NCBI GenBank assembly: GCA_964431545.1
Contig: CAYSLC010000031.1
Coordinates: 1 to 34,574, forward strand
Direction: 5' to 3'
Origin: CAYSLC01 sp964431545
GTDB taxonomy: Bacteria > Desulfobacterota > Desulfobacteria > Desulfobacterales > JAABSP01
Length of the DNA: 34,574 nt
Shown here: in pieces, positions 19,020-27,024 of the stretch
Layout of the letters: each line of letters begins with the position of its first letter
How positions within the stretch are numbered: position 1 is the stretch's first letter
Made by a program: the position numbers and the translations under genes
Notes under the pieces: model-generated
Seen by the model: the letters and a program-made list of their open reading frames with translations, nothing else
Told to the model about the DNA's origin: nothing
Database searches by the model: none

Positions 19020-20101
19020 TGTCTGTTGTCAGCCTGACCTCGATCGGGGATCTGTTTCCATCCCCGGATTTCCCCGTTCTGTATCCCGATCTGAACGATG
19101 AAGGGACGTTTTACCGGATGCTGAAACGGGAACGGGCGCGATCGGATCGGAGAAGCCAGCGCTTCTCTCTGGTTGCTTTCCAGTTCGATACTCCGGCCGC
19201 GGCCCGTTCTTTTGCCAGCGTCATGCGTCGAGTAGGGCATCGACGTTTACGACCTGCCGATCTCTTGGGATGGCTGGACAGACGGCGGATCGGTGTCCTC
19301 CTGCCGAACACTTCAGCGGAAGGGGCCTGGACGCTGGCCCGGGATATCCTGCGATTGACAGCCATCGACGCCCCACCCGACTATCAAATTTACCTGTACC
19401 CCGCTCATACCGGAACCTGCGGTTTCATGGACGAAACCCCGGCCGGCGAACGCCCCTTTGTTGCGGCCATGGAAACCCTTTTTGGTGAAAAAATGCCGCT
19501 GTGGAAGCGTGTTTTCGATATCACCGGTGCGCTGACCGGGCTCATCCTGTTCTTTCCGGTATGTCTGGCGATCACTCTTCTGATCAAATGGGTATCGTCC
19601 GGCCCGGTATTGTTCAAACAAAAGCGGGTCGGGTTTCTCGGGAACCCGTTCATGTGCCTGAAATTCAGGACCATGAAGATCGAATCGGATCCATCCGTTC
19701 ACAAAAACCATGTCAACCGGCTTATGAAGGCCGGGGCGCCCTTGCAGAAACTGGACGCGACCGACGACCGGATCATTCCCTTCGGAACGATCCTCCGCAA
19801 ATCCGGTCTGGACGAGCTGCCGCAGCTCCTCAACGTCCTGCGGGGAGAAATGAGCATCGTCGGCCCCCGCCCGGAGTGCTACGACATCCTTAACAGTTAC
19901 ACCCAATGGTGCACCCGACGCTTCGATGTCACTCCGGGCCTGACCGGTTTATGGCAGGTAAGCGGCAAGAACCGGACCACCTACAACGAAATGATGCGCC
20001 TGGATATCGGCTATGTAATGAAGCGCTCTTTTTGGTTCGATATCAAAATCATACTGAAAACCGTTCCCGCGATCTTCGGACAGATTCGAGGCGTATCCTG
20101 A
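19016..20101 (+). CDS. Priming sugar transferase (Bac_transf/PF02397) with N-terminal GGDEF-like domain
   Basis: This 361-residue enzyme starts polymer synthesis by moving a sugar-1-phosphate from a nucleotide sugar to undecaprenyl phosphate. Residues ~164-361 are the catalytic Bac_transf domain: KRVFDITGALTGLILFFPVC (membrane helix), GPVLFKQKRVG, CLKFRTMK, SGLDELPQLLNVLRGEMSIVGPRPE, FDVTPGLTGLWQVSGKN, RLDIGYV. The length of this part fits small, monotopic transferases. The usual four-helix membrane N-terminus of WbaP/WcaJ is missing; residues ~30-120 instead form a GGDEF-like fold related to the preceding protein. The start is ATG 19016 or the adjacent ATG 19019. The sugar is not predictable, but the next genes make an amino sugar. 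Confidence 0.9.
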   Translation: MMSVVSLTSIGDLFPSPDFPVLYPDLNDEGTFYRMLKRERARSDRRSQRFSLVAFQFDTPAAARSFASVMRRVGHRRLRPADLLGWLDRRRIGVLLPNTSAEGAWTLARDILRLTAIDAPPDYQIYLYPAHTGTCGFMDETPAGERPFVAAMETLFGEKMPLWKRVFDITGALTGLILFFPVCLAITLLIKWVSSGPVLFKQKRVGFLGNPFMCLKFRTMKIESDPSVHKNHVNRLMKAGAPLQKLDATDDRIIPFGTILRKSGLDELPQLLNVLRGEMSIVGPRPECYDILNSYTQWCTRRFDVTPGLTGLWQVSGKNRTTYNEMMRLDIGYVMKRSFWFDIKIILKTVPAIFGQIRGVS

Positions 20102-20138
20102 AAGCGTTAACCACATTCCAAATGAAAAGGAGGTCTAT

Positions 20139-21200
20139 ATGGGCGCCAAGATCGATCATGGATTGAACATCGCGGTCGCCGGTTGCGGCTACTGGGGACC
20201 CAACCTGATCCGGAACTTCTATGCGCTTTCGGACTGCCATGTCAAAACCGTATGCGATCTGGATCAGAAACGGTTGGACCACATGAGGTCGCTCTATCCA
20301 GAAGTCGAAACCACCCGGGATTTTGACGCCGTCATCAATGGAAACGGCATCGACGCGGTGGTGGTCTCGACACCGGTCCGGTTTCACTTCGATATGGCGA
20401 AAAAAGCGCTGGAAGCGGGAAAACACACCTTCATTGAGAAGCCCATGGCCACATCGGTGGCCGAATGCGAGGAATTGATCCGCATCGCCAGGGAGAAAAA
20501 GCTGATCCTCATGATGGGCCACACCTTTATCTATTCCCAGCCCGTCAGGCGGATCAAAGAAATCTATGAATGGGGCGATATCGGGGAAATCCAGTACATC
20601 AGTTCGCGACGCCTCAATCTGGGGTTGTTCCAAACCGATATCAACGTGGCCTGGGATCTGGCGCCCCATGACATTTCCATCATTCTCTACGTTCTCAATG
20701 AAGCGCCGATTTCCGTCAATTGCCAGGGGAAAGCCCATATTCACAAAGAAATCGAGGATGTCACCAACATGACCCTCAACTTCAACAACGGTGGGTTCGC
20801 CACGATTCAAAGCAGCTGGATCGACCCCAATAAAATCCGGGATATGACCTTTGTGGGAACACGACGAATGCTGCTCTACAACGACATGGAGCCCGTCGAA
20901 AAAATCAAGATCTACGACAAGCGGGTGGAAACCCCGCCGCATTACGATACCTTTGCGGAGTTTCACTATGCCTATCACTACGGCGATATGTACTCGCCCT
21001 TTATCAAACAACAGGAACCGCTGAATATGGAGTGTCAGCACTTCATCGACTGTATCAAGACCGGTTGCAAGCCGGAATCCTGCGCGCTGGACGGTCTGCG
21101 CGTCGTACAGATCCTTGAAGCGGCCCAGAAATCCCTCAAGAACGGGGGAGGCCGGGTCGATATCGAAGCCCTCACGCCCCGCACCCTCAAGGCGGCGTGA
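20139..21200 (+). CDS. Gfo/Idh/MocA-family nucleotide-sugar 3-dehydrogenase (WlbA-like)
   Basis: This is an NAD-dependent oxidoreductase of 353 residues. The Rossmann motif GCGYWG (residues 15-20), EKPMA with Lys101, and WDLAPHD with Asp173 and His177 are the catalytic features of the family. In the closest well-known pathway, WlbA oxidises C3 of UDP-N-acetyl-glucosaminuronic acid so that an aminotransferase can place an amine there. The two following genes (acyltransferase and DegT aminotransferase) match WlbB and WlbE in type, which supports this role. A strong AAAAGGAGG precedes ATG 20139. The sugar dehydrogenase that would make the uronic acid is not in the window. Confidence 0.85.
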   Translation: MGAKIDHGLNIAVAGCGYWGPNLIRNFYALSDCHVKTVCDLDQKRLDHMRSLYPEVETTRDFDAVINGNGIDAVVVSTPVRFHFDMAKKALEAGKHTFIEKPMATSVAECEELIRIAREKKLILMMGHTFIYSQPVRRIKEIYEWGDIGEIQYISSRRLNLGLFQTDINVAWDLAPHDISIILYVLNEAPISVNCQGKAHIHKEIEDVTNMTLNFNNGGFATIQSSWIDPNKIRDMTFVGTRRMLLYNDMEPVEKIKIYDKRVETPPHYDTFAEFHYAYHYGDMYSPFIKQQEPLNMECQHFIDCIKTGCKPESCALDGLRVVQILEAAQKSLKNGGGRVDIEALTPRTLKAA

Positions 21201-21247
21201 CACCGGAACACCGCCCCATGGGGGGCCGGATCAATGGAGAGGCATCC

Positions 21248-21721
21248 GTGGAAATGAACCGAATCGCAAACGATGTTCAACTCGGAGACAACGTCGGGAT
21301 CCATGCGTTTGTGAACCTGTATGGATGCAGGATCGGAGACAGCACACGGATCGGCACCTTCGTGGAAGTCCAGAAAGGGGCTTCCATCGGGAAACACTGC
21401 AAAATTTCGAGCCATACCTTCATTTGTGAGGGCGTCATCATCGAAGACAACGTCTTTATCGGTCATAACGTGACCTTCATCAATGACCGCTACCCGAGGG
21501 CCGTCAACAGCGACGGCGCCCTGCAGACAGAGTCGGACTGGCAGTGTGTCGGAACCACTGTCCGCGGCGGGGCTTCCATTGGGTCCGGGGCGATTCTGCT
21601 CTGCGGCATTACCGTCGGTGAAAATGCCATCATTGGCGCGGGGAGCGTCGTCACCAGAGACGTTCCTCCCAACACCATCGTCGCCGGGAATCCGGCGCAA
21701 ATATTGAGGAAAATCCCATGA
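21248..21721 (+). CDS. Hexapeptide-repeat N-acyltransferase of an amino sugar (WlbB-like)
   Basis: This is a left-handed beta-helix acyltransferase of about 157 residues with many hexapeptide repeats (IGDSTRIGTFVEVQKGASIGKHCKISS.., IIEDNVFIGHNVTFIND, ASIGSGAILLCGITVGENAIIGAGSVVTRDVPP). The active-site His lies in FIGHNVTF, and the FINDRYPRA loop is typical of WlbB/FdtC-type sugar N-acyltransferases. GGAGAGG (21236-21242) points to a GTG start at 21248 or ATG 21254; a GTG at 21197 would overlap the previous gene but adds ~17 residues of no family character. It should acylate the amine installed by the aminotransferase encoded next, using acetyl-CoA or, given the carrier protein further on, possibly a carrier-bound acyl group. 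Confidence 0.85.
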   Translation: MEMNRIANDVQLGDNVGIHAFVNLYGCRIGDSTRIGTFVEVQKGASIGKHCKISSHTFICEGVIIEDNVFIGHNVTFINDRYPRAVNSDGALQTESDWQCVGTTVRGGASIGSGAILLCGITVGENAIIGAGSVVTRDVPPNTIVAGNPAQILRKIP

Positions 21722-22821
21722 AAGTACCATTTCTCGATCTGCGCAGTCAATACACCGCCATCCGGGACGATATTTCGGCGGCCATCGGGGCGGTTGTCGA
21801 TCGCACGGCATTTGCCGGGGGACCATTCGTCTCCCAATTCGAAGACCATTTCGCATCATTTTGCGGGACCCGGTACGCCATCGGCGTCGGCAGCGGCACC
21901 GACGCCCTCTGGGCGGCGCTAACCGTGCTGGGCGTGGGCGAAGGGGATGAGGTGATCACCGTCCCCAACAGCTTCATCGCCACGGCCGAGGCCGTCAGCC
22001 GGTGCGGGGCGAAACCGGTATTCGTCGATATCGATGCGCAGCGCTACACCATGGACCCGGTAGCCGTTGAGCGCGCCATCACGCCCCGGACGCGGGCTGT
22101 CATCCCGGTCCATTTGTACGGCCAAATGGCCGATATGGACCCGATCCTCGACATCGCCAGGGCCCACTCCCTGTACGTCGTCGAAGACGCCTGCCAGGCC
22201 CATGGCGCGGCCTACAAGGGACGAAAGGCCGGATCATTGGGCGACGCCGGGTGTTTCAGTTTCTATCCGGGCAAGAATCTCGGCGCCTATGGCGAAGCCG
22301 GCGCCGTGGTCACGGACGATGCCGCCATCAATGACCGCATCCGCGTGCTGCGGGACCACGGTCAGACGGAAAAATACCATCATGAGGTGATCGGTTGGAA
22401 CGCCCGTATGGACGGGATTCAGGGCGCTATCCTCGATGTCAAATTGCGTCATCTGGCGGATTGGACCCGGCGGCGTCGGGAGGTGGCGGCCCAGTACGAG
22501 GCGCTTCTTTCCGAGACCCCCGGGGTGGTGTTGCCGGCGGAATCCATCGATGCCCGTCATGTGTACCATCTCTATCCCGTCCGGGTCCGGGGGCGGGACC
22601 GAACAATGCGGGAGATGGGGGAGGCGGGGGTATCCTGCGGGATCCACTATCCGGTGCCGATTCATCTCACCGGGGCCTATCGCGCTCTCGGCTATGGACC
22701 CGGCAGCTTCCCGGTGGTGGAACAGTATGCCGCGGAACTCCTGTCGCTGCCCATGTTTCCGGAGTTGACGCCGGACCAGTCCGAGCATGTCGCCCATGCG
22801 CTGAAACGATCCATCACCTGA
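21718..22821 (+). CDS. DegT/DnrJ/EryC1/StrS aminotransferase (sugar 3-aminotransferase type)
   Basis: This PLP enzyme of 367 residues transfers an amine, usually from glutamate, to a keto-sugar nucleotide. Family signatures are PFLDLRSQY at the start, GVGSGTDALWAAL (phosphate/PLP pocket), EVITVPNSFIATAEAV, VEDACQAHGAAYKG, and the PLP lysine Lys186 in SFYPGKNLGAYGEAGAVV. HGQTEKYHHEVIGWNARMDGIQGAIL and HYPVPIHL complete it. It overlaps the acyltransferase by 4 bases (ATGA). Together with the two previous genes it forms a dehydrogenase/acyltransferase/aminotransferase module for a 3-acylamido sugar. Confidence 0.92.
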   Translation: MKVPFLDLRSQYTAIRDDISAAIGAVVDRTAFAGGPFVSQFEDHFASFCGTRYAIGVGSGTDALWAALTVLGVGEGDEVITVPNSFIATAEAVSRCGAKPVFVDIDAQRYTMDPVAVERAITPRTRAVIPVHLYGQMADMDPILDIARAHSLYVVEDACQAHGAAYKGRKAGSLGDAGCFSFYPGKNLGAYGEAGAVVTDDAAINDRIRVLRDHGQTEKYHHEVIGWNARMDGIQGAILDVKLRHLADWTRRRREVAAQYEALLSETPGVVLPAESIDARHVYHLYPVRVRGRDRTMREMGEAGVSCGIHYPVPIHLTGAYRALGYGPGSFPVVEQYAAELLSLPMFPELTPDQSEHVAHALKRSIT

Positions 22822-22838
22822 GAAAAGGAGTGTTATTG

Positions 22839-23084
22839 ATGAGCACAAAAGACATCGTCCGGAATTTTATTTTGGAAAACATCGCGGAATCGTCCAACGG
22901 CAATGGCATCGGCGATGCCGAATCCCTGCTGGACACCGGGGTCCTGGACTCTTTCGGCATTATGAAACTCCTGTCGTTTTTGGAAGAACAGTTCCAGATG
23001 CAGTTGGACAGCCAGGAACTCATGCCGGAGAATTTCGACACCATCAACGCCATATCGCATCTCATCGATGCCCAGGCCGCATGA
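22839..23084 (+). CDS. Free-standing acyl/peptidyl carrier protein
   Basis: This is an 81-residue carrier protein. The motif LLDTGVLDSFGIMKLL has the phosphopantetheine attachment Ser38 in DSFG, with the usual four-helix pattern around it and the acidic face of carrier proteins (EEQFQMQLDSQELMPENFDTI). ATG 22839 follows AAAGGAG by 9 bases. It sits directly between the aminotransferase and an acyl-CoA-dehydrogenase-like gene, with an adenylation enzyme one gene further on, so it is most likely the tether on which an adenylated acid is loaded and oxidised. It is too far from any fatty-acid synthesis genes to be AcpP. A phosphopantetheinyl transferase is not in the window and must act from elsewhere. 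Confidence 0.9.
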   Translation: MSTKDIVRNFILENIAESSNGNGIGDAESLLDTGVLDSFGIMKLLSFLEEQFQMQLDSQELMPENFDTINAISHLIDAQAA

Positions 23085-23097
23085 CGCGAGGGACCCC

Positions 23098-24243
23098 ATG
23101 AATTTCTCTGTAAACAGCCATCAGCAGTTGTTGAAAAAGAGCATCATCGAATTTGCCCGGAATGAACTCAACGAGGACATCCTTGCGCATGATGAGGACG
23201 CGGTTTTTCCCCGGGACAAATGGGAAAAATGCGCCGGGATGGACATTTTATCCCTGCAATGCCCGGATGAATACGGGGGGGCCAAGGCCGACCTGTCAAC
23301 GACGCTGGCGACCCTGGAAGCGCTCAGTTATGGTTGCAGAGACAGTGGGTTGAGCCACGCCATCGTCACCCAGCTTTGCTGCATGGTGCAGTTGACGGTA
23401 TTCGGCAGCGACAGACAGAAACGCCGCTTTCTGCCCGATCTGTCGGACGGGCGGAAGATCGCGGCCCAGGCCATCACCGAACCGGATGCCGGGTCCGACG
23501 TCATGTCCATGCAAACCGAAGCGGTCTGCAACGGTCAGGGCTATCGCCTGAGCGGATCCAAGACCTTTATTTCCAATGGTCCGGTAGCCGATATGGTGAC
23601 CGTGTTTGCGTTTACGGATAAACAACGGGGAAAATTCGGCGGCATGTCCTGCTTTATCGTGGAAGCGGATACGCCGGGCTTCCGACGGGGAAAGCCGTTG
23701 AATAAAATGGGGTTGCGGACGATGCACAACGGCGAATTGTTTTTCGACGACTGCCCCATCGGAACGGACGCCCTCCTCGGCAAGGAGGGGCAGGGCATGA
23801 TGATCTTCGGCGAGGTCATCGAGTGGGAACGGGCCTTCATGGGCGCCGTACACCTCGGGACCCTGCAACGGGTCCTCGAAAGCTGCGTCCGGTACGCCAA
23901 AACCCGGAAACAGTTCGGATCGCCCATCGCCAAATATCAGTCCATATCCCACAAAATCGCCGACATGAAAGTCAACCTGGAACTCGGCCGGGCCATGCTG
24001 CAAAAGGCGGCGGACCTGAAAGACGCGGGAAAACGGGCGACCCTGGAAACTTCCATCTGCAAACTGTTCATCAGTGAAAGCTTGAAAAAGGCATGCATGG
24101 AGGCGGTGCAGATCCATGGCGGATACGGTTTTATGAAAGAGTACGAGATCGAAAGAGATTTCCGGGACAGCATCGCCGCCACCATCTATTCCGGTACTTC
24201 CGAGATGCAGCGCAATATCATCGCGAGCATCGCCGGTGTGTGA
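23098..24243 (+). CDS. Acyl-CoA-dehydrogenase-family flavoenzyme, probably acting on a carrier-bound substrate
   Basis: This is an FAD enzyme of 381 residues. Landmarks include ECPDEYGG-like QCPDEYGG, AQAITEPDAGSDV (FAD/substrate loop), LSGSKTFISNG, GLRTMHNGELFFDDCPI, RKQFGSPIAKYQ, and MEAVQIHGGYGFMKEYEIERDFRD. The site of the C-terminal catalytic Glu of medium-chain enzymes is Ser365 (IYSGTS). Instead Glu244 in IEWERAF sits at the helix position used as base by isovaleryl-CoA dehydrogenase. The same type is used by prolyl-carrier-protein dehydrogenases of pyrrole pathways. The position between a carrier protein and an adenylation enzyme fits that role better than beta-oxidation. ATG 23098 follows GAGGGA; an upstream ATG at 23068 lies inside the carrier gene. 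Confidence 0.85.
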   Translation: MNFSVNSHQQLLKKSIIEFARNELNEDILAHDEDAVFPRDKWEKCAGMDILSLQCPDEYGGAKADLSTTLATLEALSYGCRDSGLSHAIVTQLCCMVQLTVFGSDRQKRRFLPDLSDGRKIAAQAITEPDAGSDVMSMQTEAVCNGQGYRLSGSKTFISNGPVADMVTVFAFTDKQRGKFGGMSCFIVEADTPGFRRGKPLNKMGLRTMHNGELFFDDCPIGTDALLGKEGQGMMIFGEVIEWERAFMGAVHLGTLQRVLESCVRYAKTRKQFGSPIAKYQSISHKIADMKVNLELGRAMLQKAADLKDAGKRATLETSICKLFISESLKKACMEAVQIHGGYGFMKEYEIERDFRDSIAATIYSGTSEMQRNIIASIAGV

Positions 24244-24250
24244 GGATGAC

Positions 24251-25834
24251 ATGGGATATCTGGTTCAGTCCTATCTGGATGAAAGCGCCCGCCGCTCCCC
24301 ATGCAAAACGAGCATCGGATGCAACGGGGAAACCACCGATTACGACCGGTTATTCCGCCGGTCCAACCGGCTGGCCCGCTGTCTGAAAAGCAACGGGGTG
24401 TCCCGACAGGACCGGGTGTGCATCGTAATGAACCGATCCATCGGCGCCATCGAGGCCATCATGGGCACATTGAAAGCCGATGCCGTCTATGTGCCCATCG
24501 ATCCGAAATCACCGCCGGAACGGTGGCGACGAATTCTCACGGATTGCCGCCCGTCGGCCGTTATTTGCGACGGCAAAACGGCGAAGACGTTCGATGCCGC
24601 CTCCGACATGAAACGGTCTGTCCCGGTGAGAATCGTGTTAGGAAACGACGGCGCCATGGACGCGTCGGACGGACTTTCGGGCTGGAGCGGGTTCCAGCAG
24701 GTTCGGACCTTCGACGGCCGGTGTCCGGATTACGGAAACATCGATACGGACCTGGCTTATATCCTTTATACGTCCGGGTCCACCGGTTCGCCCAAGGGCG
24801 TGATGATCTCCCACCTCAACATCCGCAATTACATCGAGTGGGCCATTGATTGTTTCGCCATCACGGGGAGCGATCGGATTCTCGGCACCGCCCCGTTCCA
24901 TTTCGACATGTCGACGTTTGACATTTATTGCACGCTGAAAGCCGGCGCCACGCTGGTCATCGCCACCGAATCCCAGATGTTGTTCCCGATGAAATTGGTG
25001 GGGGTGATCGAGTCGGAAGAGATCACCCTCTGGAAAGGCATCTCCTCTCTGTTGATGTACATGGCGCGGACCAGATCGCTCCAGCCGGGGGGGATGCCGA
25101 CACTCCGGAAAGTGCTATTTGGCGGTGAACCGCTTCAGACCCGGTACGCCATCGATTGGATGACGGCATTTCCTGAAAAGGCCTTTTACAACGTGTATGG
25201 TCCGACCGAGGCGACCGGGATTTCCGCCTTCTATCATCTCGACCACCTGCCGGAAGATCCCGACGATCCGATCCCCATCGGCCGGGCATGCCGCAATACC
25301 GAAGTGCTATTGCTCAAGACGGATGACGCCGAGGCCGCCCCGGGCGAAACCGGTGAGGTGTGTCTTCGCGGATCGGGGCTGAGCCGGGGCTACTGGGGAG
25401 ACCCTTCCCGAACCCGGGCCTCGTTTGTCGCCAATCCCCTGACCGGCTTTCCGGAAGATCGCATCTACCGGACCGGCGATATCGCCAGACGCCGCGAGAA
25501 CGGGGTTTTGGAATTCATCGGACGAACCGACCATCAGGTCAAATATATGGGATACCGGATCGACCTGAATGAAATCGAAACGGCCATGGCATCCACCCCA
25601 GGGGTCGGTGAAGCGGCGGTCATTCCCGCGGGCGCCAACGGGTCCCATCCCGATGAATTGATCGGGTTTTACGATTCAGATGCGGATACGCCGGTCGGGA
25701 CGATTCTGCTCCGGCTGAATGAATGCCTGCCCGCATACATGATTCCCAGACGTCTGATTCCGCTGGCCCGTATTCCCCGGAACGACCGGGGAAAAGTGGA
25801 TCGTCATGCGCTGAGAGGATACGTTTTCAATTGA
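24251..25834 (+). CDS. Free-standing amino-acid/acyl adenylation enzyme (AMP-forming)
   Basis: This 527-residue member of the ANL superfamily activates a carboxylic acid as the acyl-adenylate and loads it on a carrier thiol. Core motifs are A3 YTSGSTGSPKG (174-183), A4 PFHFDMSTFDIY with Asp219 at the place where NRPS adenylation domains hold the alpha-amine, A5 NVYGPTE (314-320), A7 YRTGDIARR, A8 GRTDHQVKYMGYRIDLNEIE, and A10 Lys515 in NDRGKVD. The Asp and the 'STFDIYC' context resemble DltA- and PltF-type free-standing enzymes, so an alpha-amino acid such as proline is plausible but not proven. There is no condensation or thioesterase domain. ATG 24251 follows GAGG by 5 bases. The carrier and flavoenzyme genes lie immediately upstream. 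Confidence 0.88.
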   Translation: MGYLVQSYLDESARRSPCKTSIGCNGETTDYDRLFRRSNRLARCLKSNGVSRQDRVCIVMNRSIGAIEAIMGTLKADAVYVPIDPKSPPERWRRILTDCRPSAVICDGKTAKTFDAASDMKRSVPVRIVLGNDGAMDASDGLSGWSGFQQVRTFDGRCPDYGNIDTDLAYILYTSGSTGSPKGVMISHLNIRNYIEWAIDCFAITGSDRILGTAPFHFDMSTFDIYCTLKAGATLVIATESQMLFPMKLVGVIESEEITLWKGISSLLMYMARTRSLQPGGMPTLRKVLFGGEPLQTRYAIDWMTAFPEKAFYNVYGPTEATGISAFYHLDHLPEDPDDPIPIGRACRNTEVLLLKTDDAEAAPGETGEVCLRGSGLSRGYWGDPSRTRASFVANPLTGFPEDRIYRTGDIARRRENGVLEFIGRTDHQVKYMGYRIDLNEIETAMASTPGVGEAAVIPAGANGSHPDELIGFYDSDADTPVGTILLRLNECLPAYMIPRRLIPLARIPRNDRGKVDRHALRGYVFN

Positions 25835-25876
25835 ACAACGGGCATTGTCAAGCCCTGTGAATCGGATGGAAAGACC

Positions 25877-27007
25877 ATGATGATCGAGCGAGACGAAGTG
25901 GTCAAGCATATCGAGGCAGCCCGATCGCTGAAAAACGGGCGCCGCTTCTACGATATGCATGTCCACCCCCATGACATCGTATACAACCGACAGGTGTATC
26001 ATCGGGTATCGGATCACCCCGGCCGCTACAGCGTCCCCAACATTCCGTATCATCCGCCGGAACTGGGGCGGTTGCCGTTGTCCCCGCAGGGATCCGGCCC
26101 ATCGATTTCAGACGATTGGCGGGTGAAAATTTTCAACATGACCCTTCGTCGCACATACGCCCACACCGGTCCCACTGTATTTGCCGACCACATGGACCTG
26201 AGCGGCATTGACGAGGTGCTTCTTCTTCCGGTGCCGGGACAGACAGGCCCGTTCATGGAACAAATGGCGGTCATTTCCGATATTTTCTCCGGCCACACCC
26301 GGTGTCATATGGCGGGAAGTGTACCCACCGACACCCCCATCGCCCATATTTCATCCCACATACGGGAGATGCTCCGTCGTTTCGGCATCCGGGCCATTAA
26401 GCTGCATCCCAACGCTTCGGGCCTTGATCTGTCCCGTTCCACCGCCAAAGAGTGGTTGGAAGGGGTCTTGTCCGCCTGCAATGACCATGGGCTGCCGTTG
26501 ATCCTTCATGCCGGCCGGAATTCCGTACTGCCCTGTCGGGAGGCGGCCGCCTATGCAGACATCGATCACTTCGACGGCATCGACTGGTCCATCACCACCA
26601 TGCCGGTGGTGTTTGCCCATGCCGGCATCTATTGCTGTGATACGGACGATATCGACCGCCGTATTTTTCCCAAGTTGAAGCGGTTGTTCCAGACCCACGG
26701 TCACCTTCTGGTGGACATCGCGGATCTCCAGTTGAACGCCATGGAAAAGGTCTTGCACGCCATCGACCCGGAACGGATCCTCTTCGGCTCCGATGCCCTT
26801 TATGCAGACCAGTGGGCGATGGTGGTCACCCTGATGCTCGCCTTGTCGAAATGTTGTTCAGATCCCGAAGCGCGGTTTCTGACCATCATATCCGAAAATC
26901 CGCAACAATACATTTTCAGAGAGGATTTCCAGGCCGAGGCGGAAGTGTTTGACAGTTCACCGGGCCGCCATAGCGCCGAACCGGCCCTGATGATGACGCA
27001 TGGATAG
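25877..27007 (+). CDS. Amidohydrolase-superfamily (TIM-barrel) metal-dependent hydrolase
   Basis: This is a 376-residue member of the amidohydrolase_2 group. Metal and active-site landmarks are all present: DMHVHPHD (Asp26, His28, His30), IKLHPNASG (Lys175, His177), LILHAGRN (His211), VFAHAGIY (His248) and LFGSDALY (Asp306). The family contains decarboxylases, lactonases and amide hydrolases, so the reaction cannot be fixed. The N-terminal ~20 residues and an insertion rich in Pro (~40-75) precede the main barrel. There is no signal peptide, so it is cytoplasmic. It lies between the adenylation enzyme and the second hexapeptide acyltransferase and probably belongs to the same biosynthetic step series. 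The start is one of two adjacent ATGs (25877, 25880). Confidence 0.82.
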   Translation: MMIERDEVVKHIEAARSLKNGRRFYDMHVHPHDIVYNRQVYHRVSDHPGRYSVPNIPYHPPELGRLPLSPQGSGPSISDDWRVKIFNMTLRRTYAHTGPTVFADHMDLSGIDEVLLLPVPGQTGPFMEQMAVISDIFSGHTRCHMAGSVPTDTPIAHISSHIREMLRRFGIRAIKLHPNASGLDLSRSTAKEWLEGVLSACNDHGLPLILHAGRNSVLPCREAAAYADIDHFDGIDWSITTMPVVFAHAGIYCCDTDDIDRRIFPKLKRLFQTHGHLLVDIADLQLNAMEKVLHAIDPERILFGSDALYADQWAMVVTLMLALSKCCSDPEARFLTIISENPQQYIFREDFQAEAEVFDSSPGRHSAEPALMMTHG

Positions 27008-27024
27008 AAGAGAGGAATAAGATT

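Noticed and set aside
22395..22838. Long in-frame extension upstream of the carrier protein
   Set aside because: It lies fully inside the aminotransferase gene in another frame; the 81-residue product from 22839 is exactly carrier-protein length.
23098..24243. Flavoenzyme as an ordinary beta-oxidation acyl-CoA dehydrogenase
   Set aside because: No thiolase, hydratase or electron-transfer flavoprotein genes are near, and it sits between a carrier protein and an adenylation enzyme.
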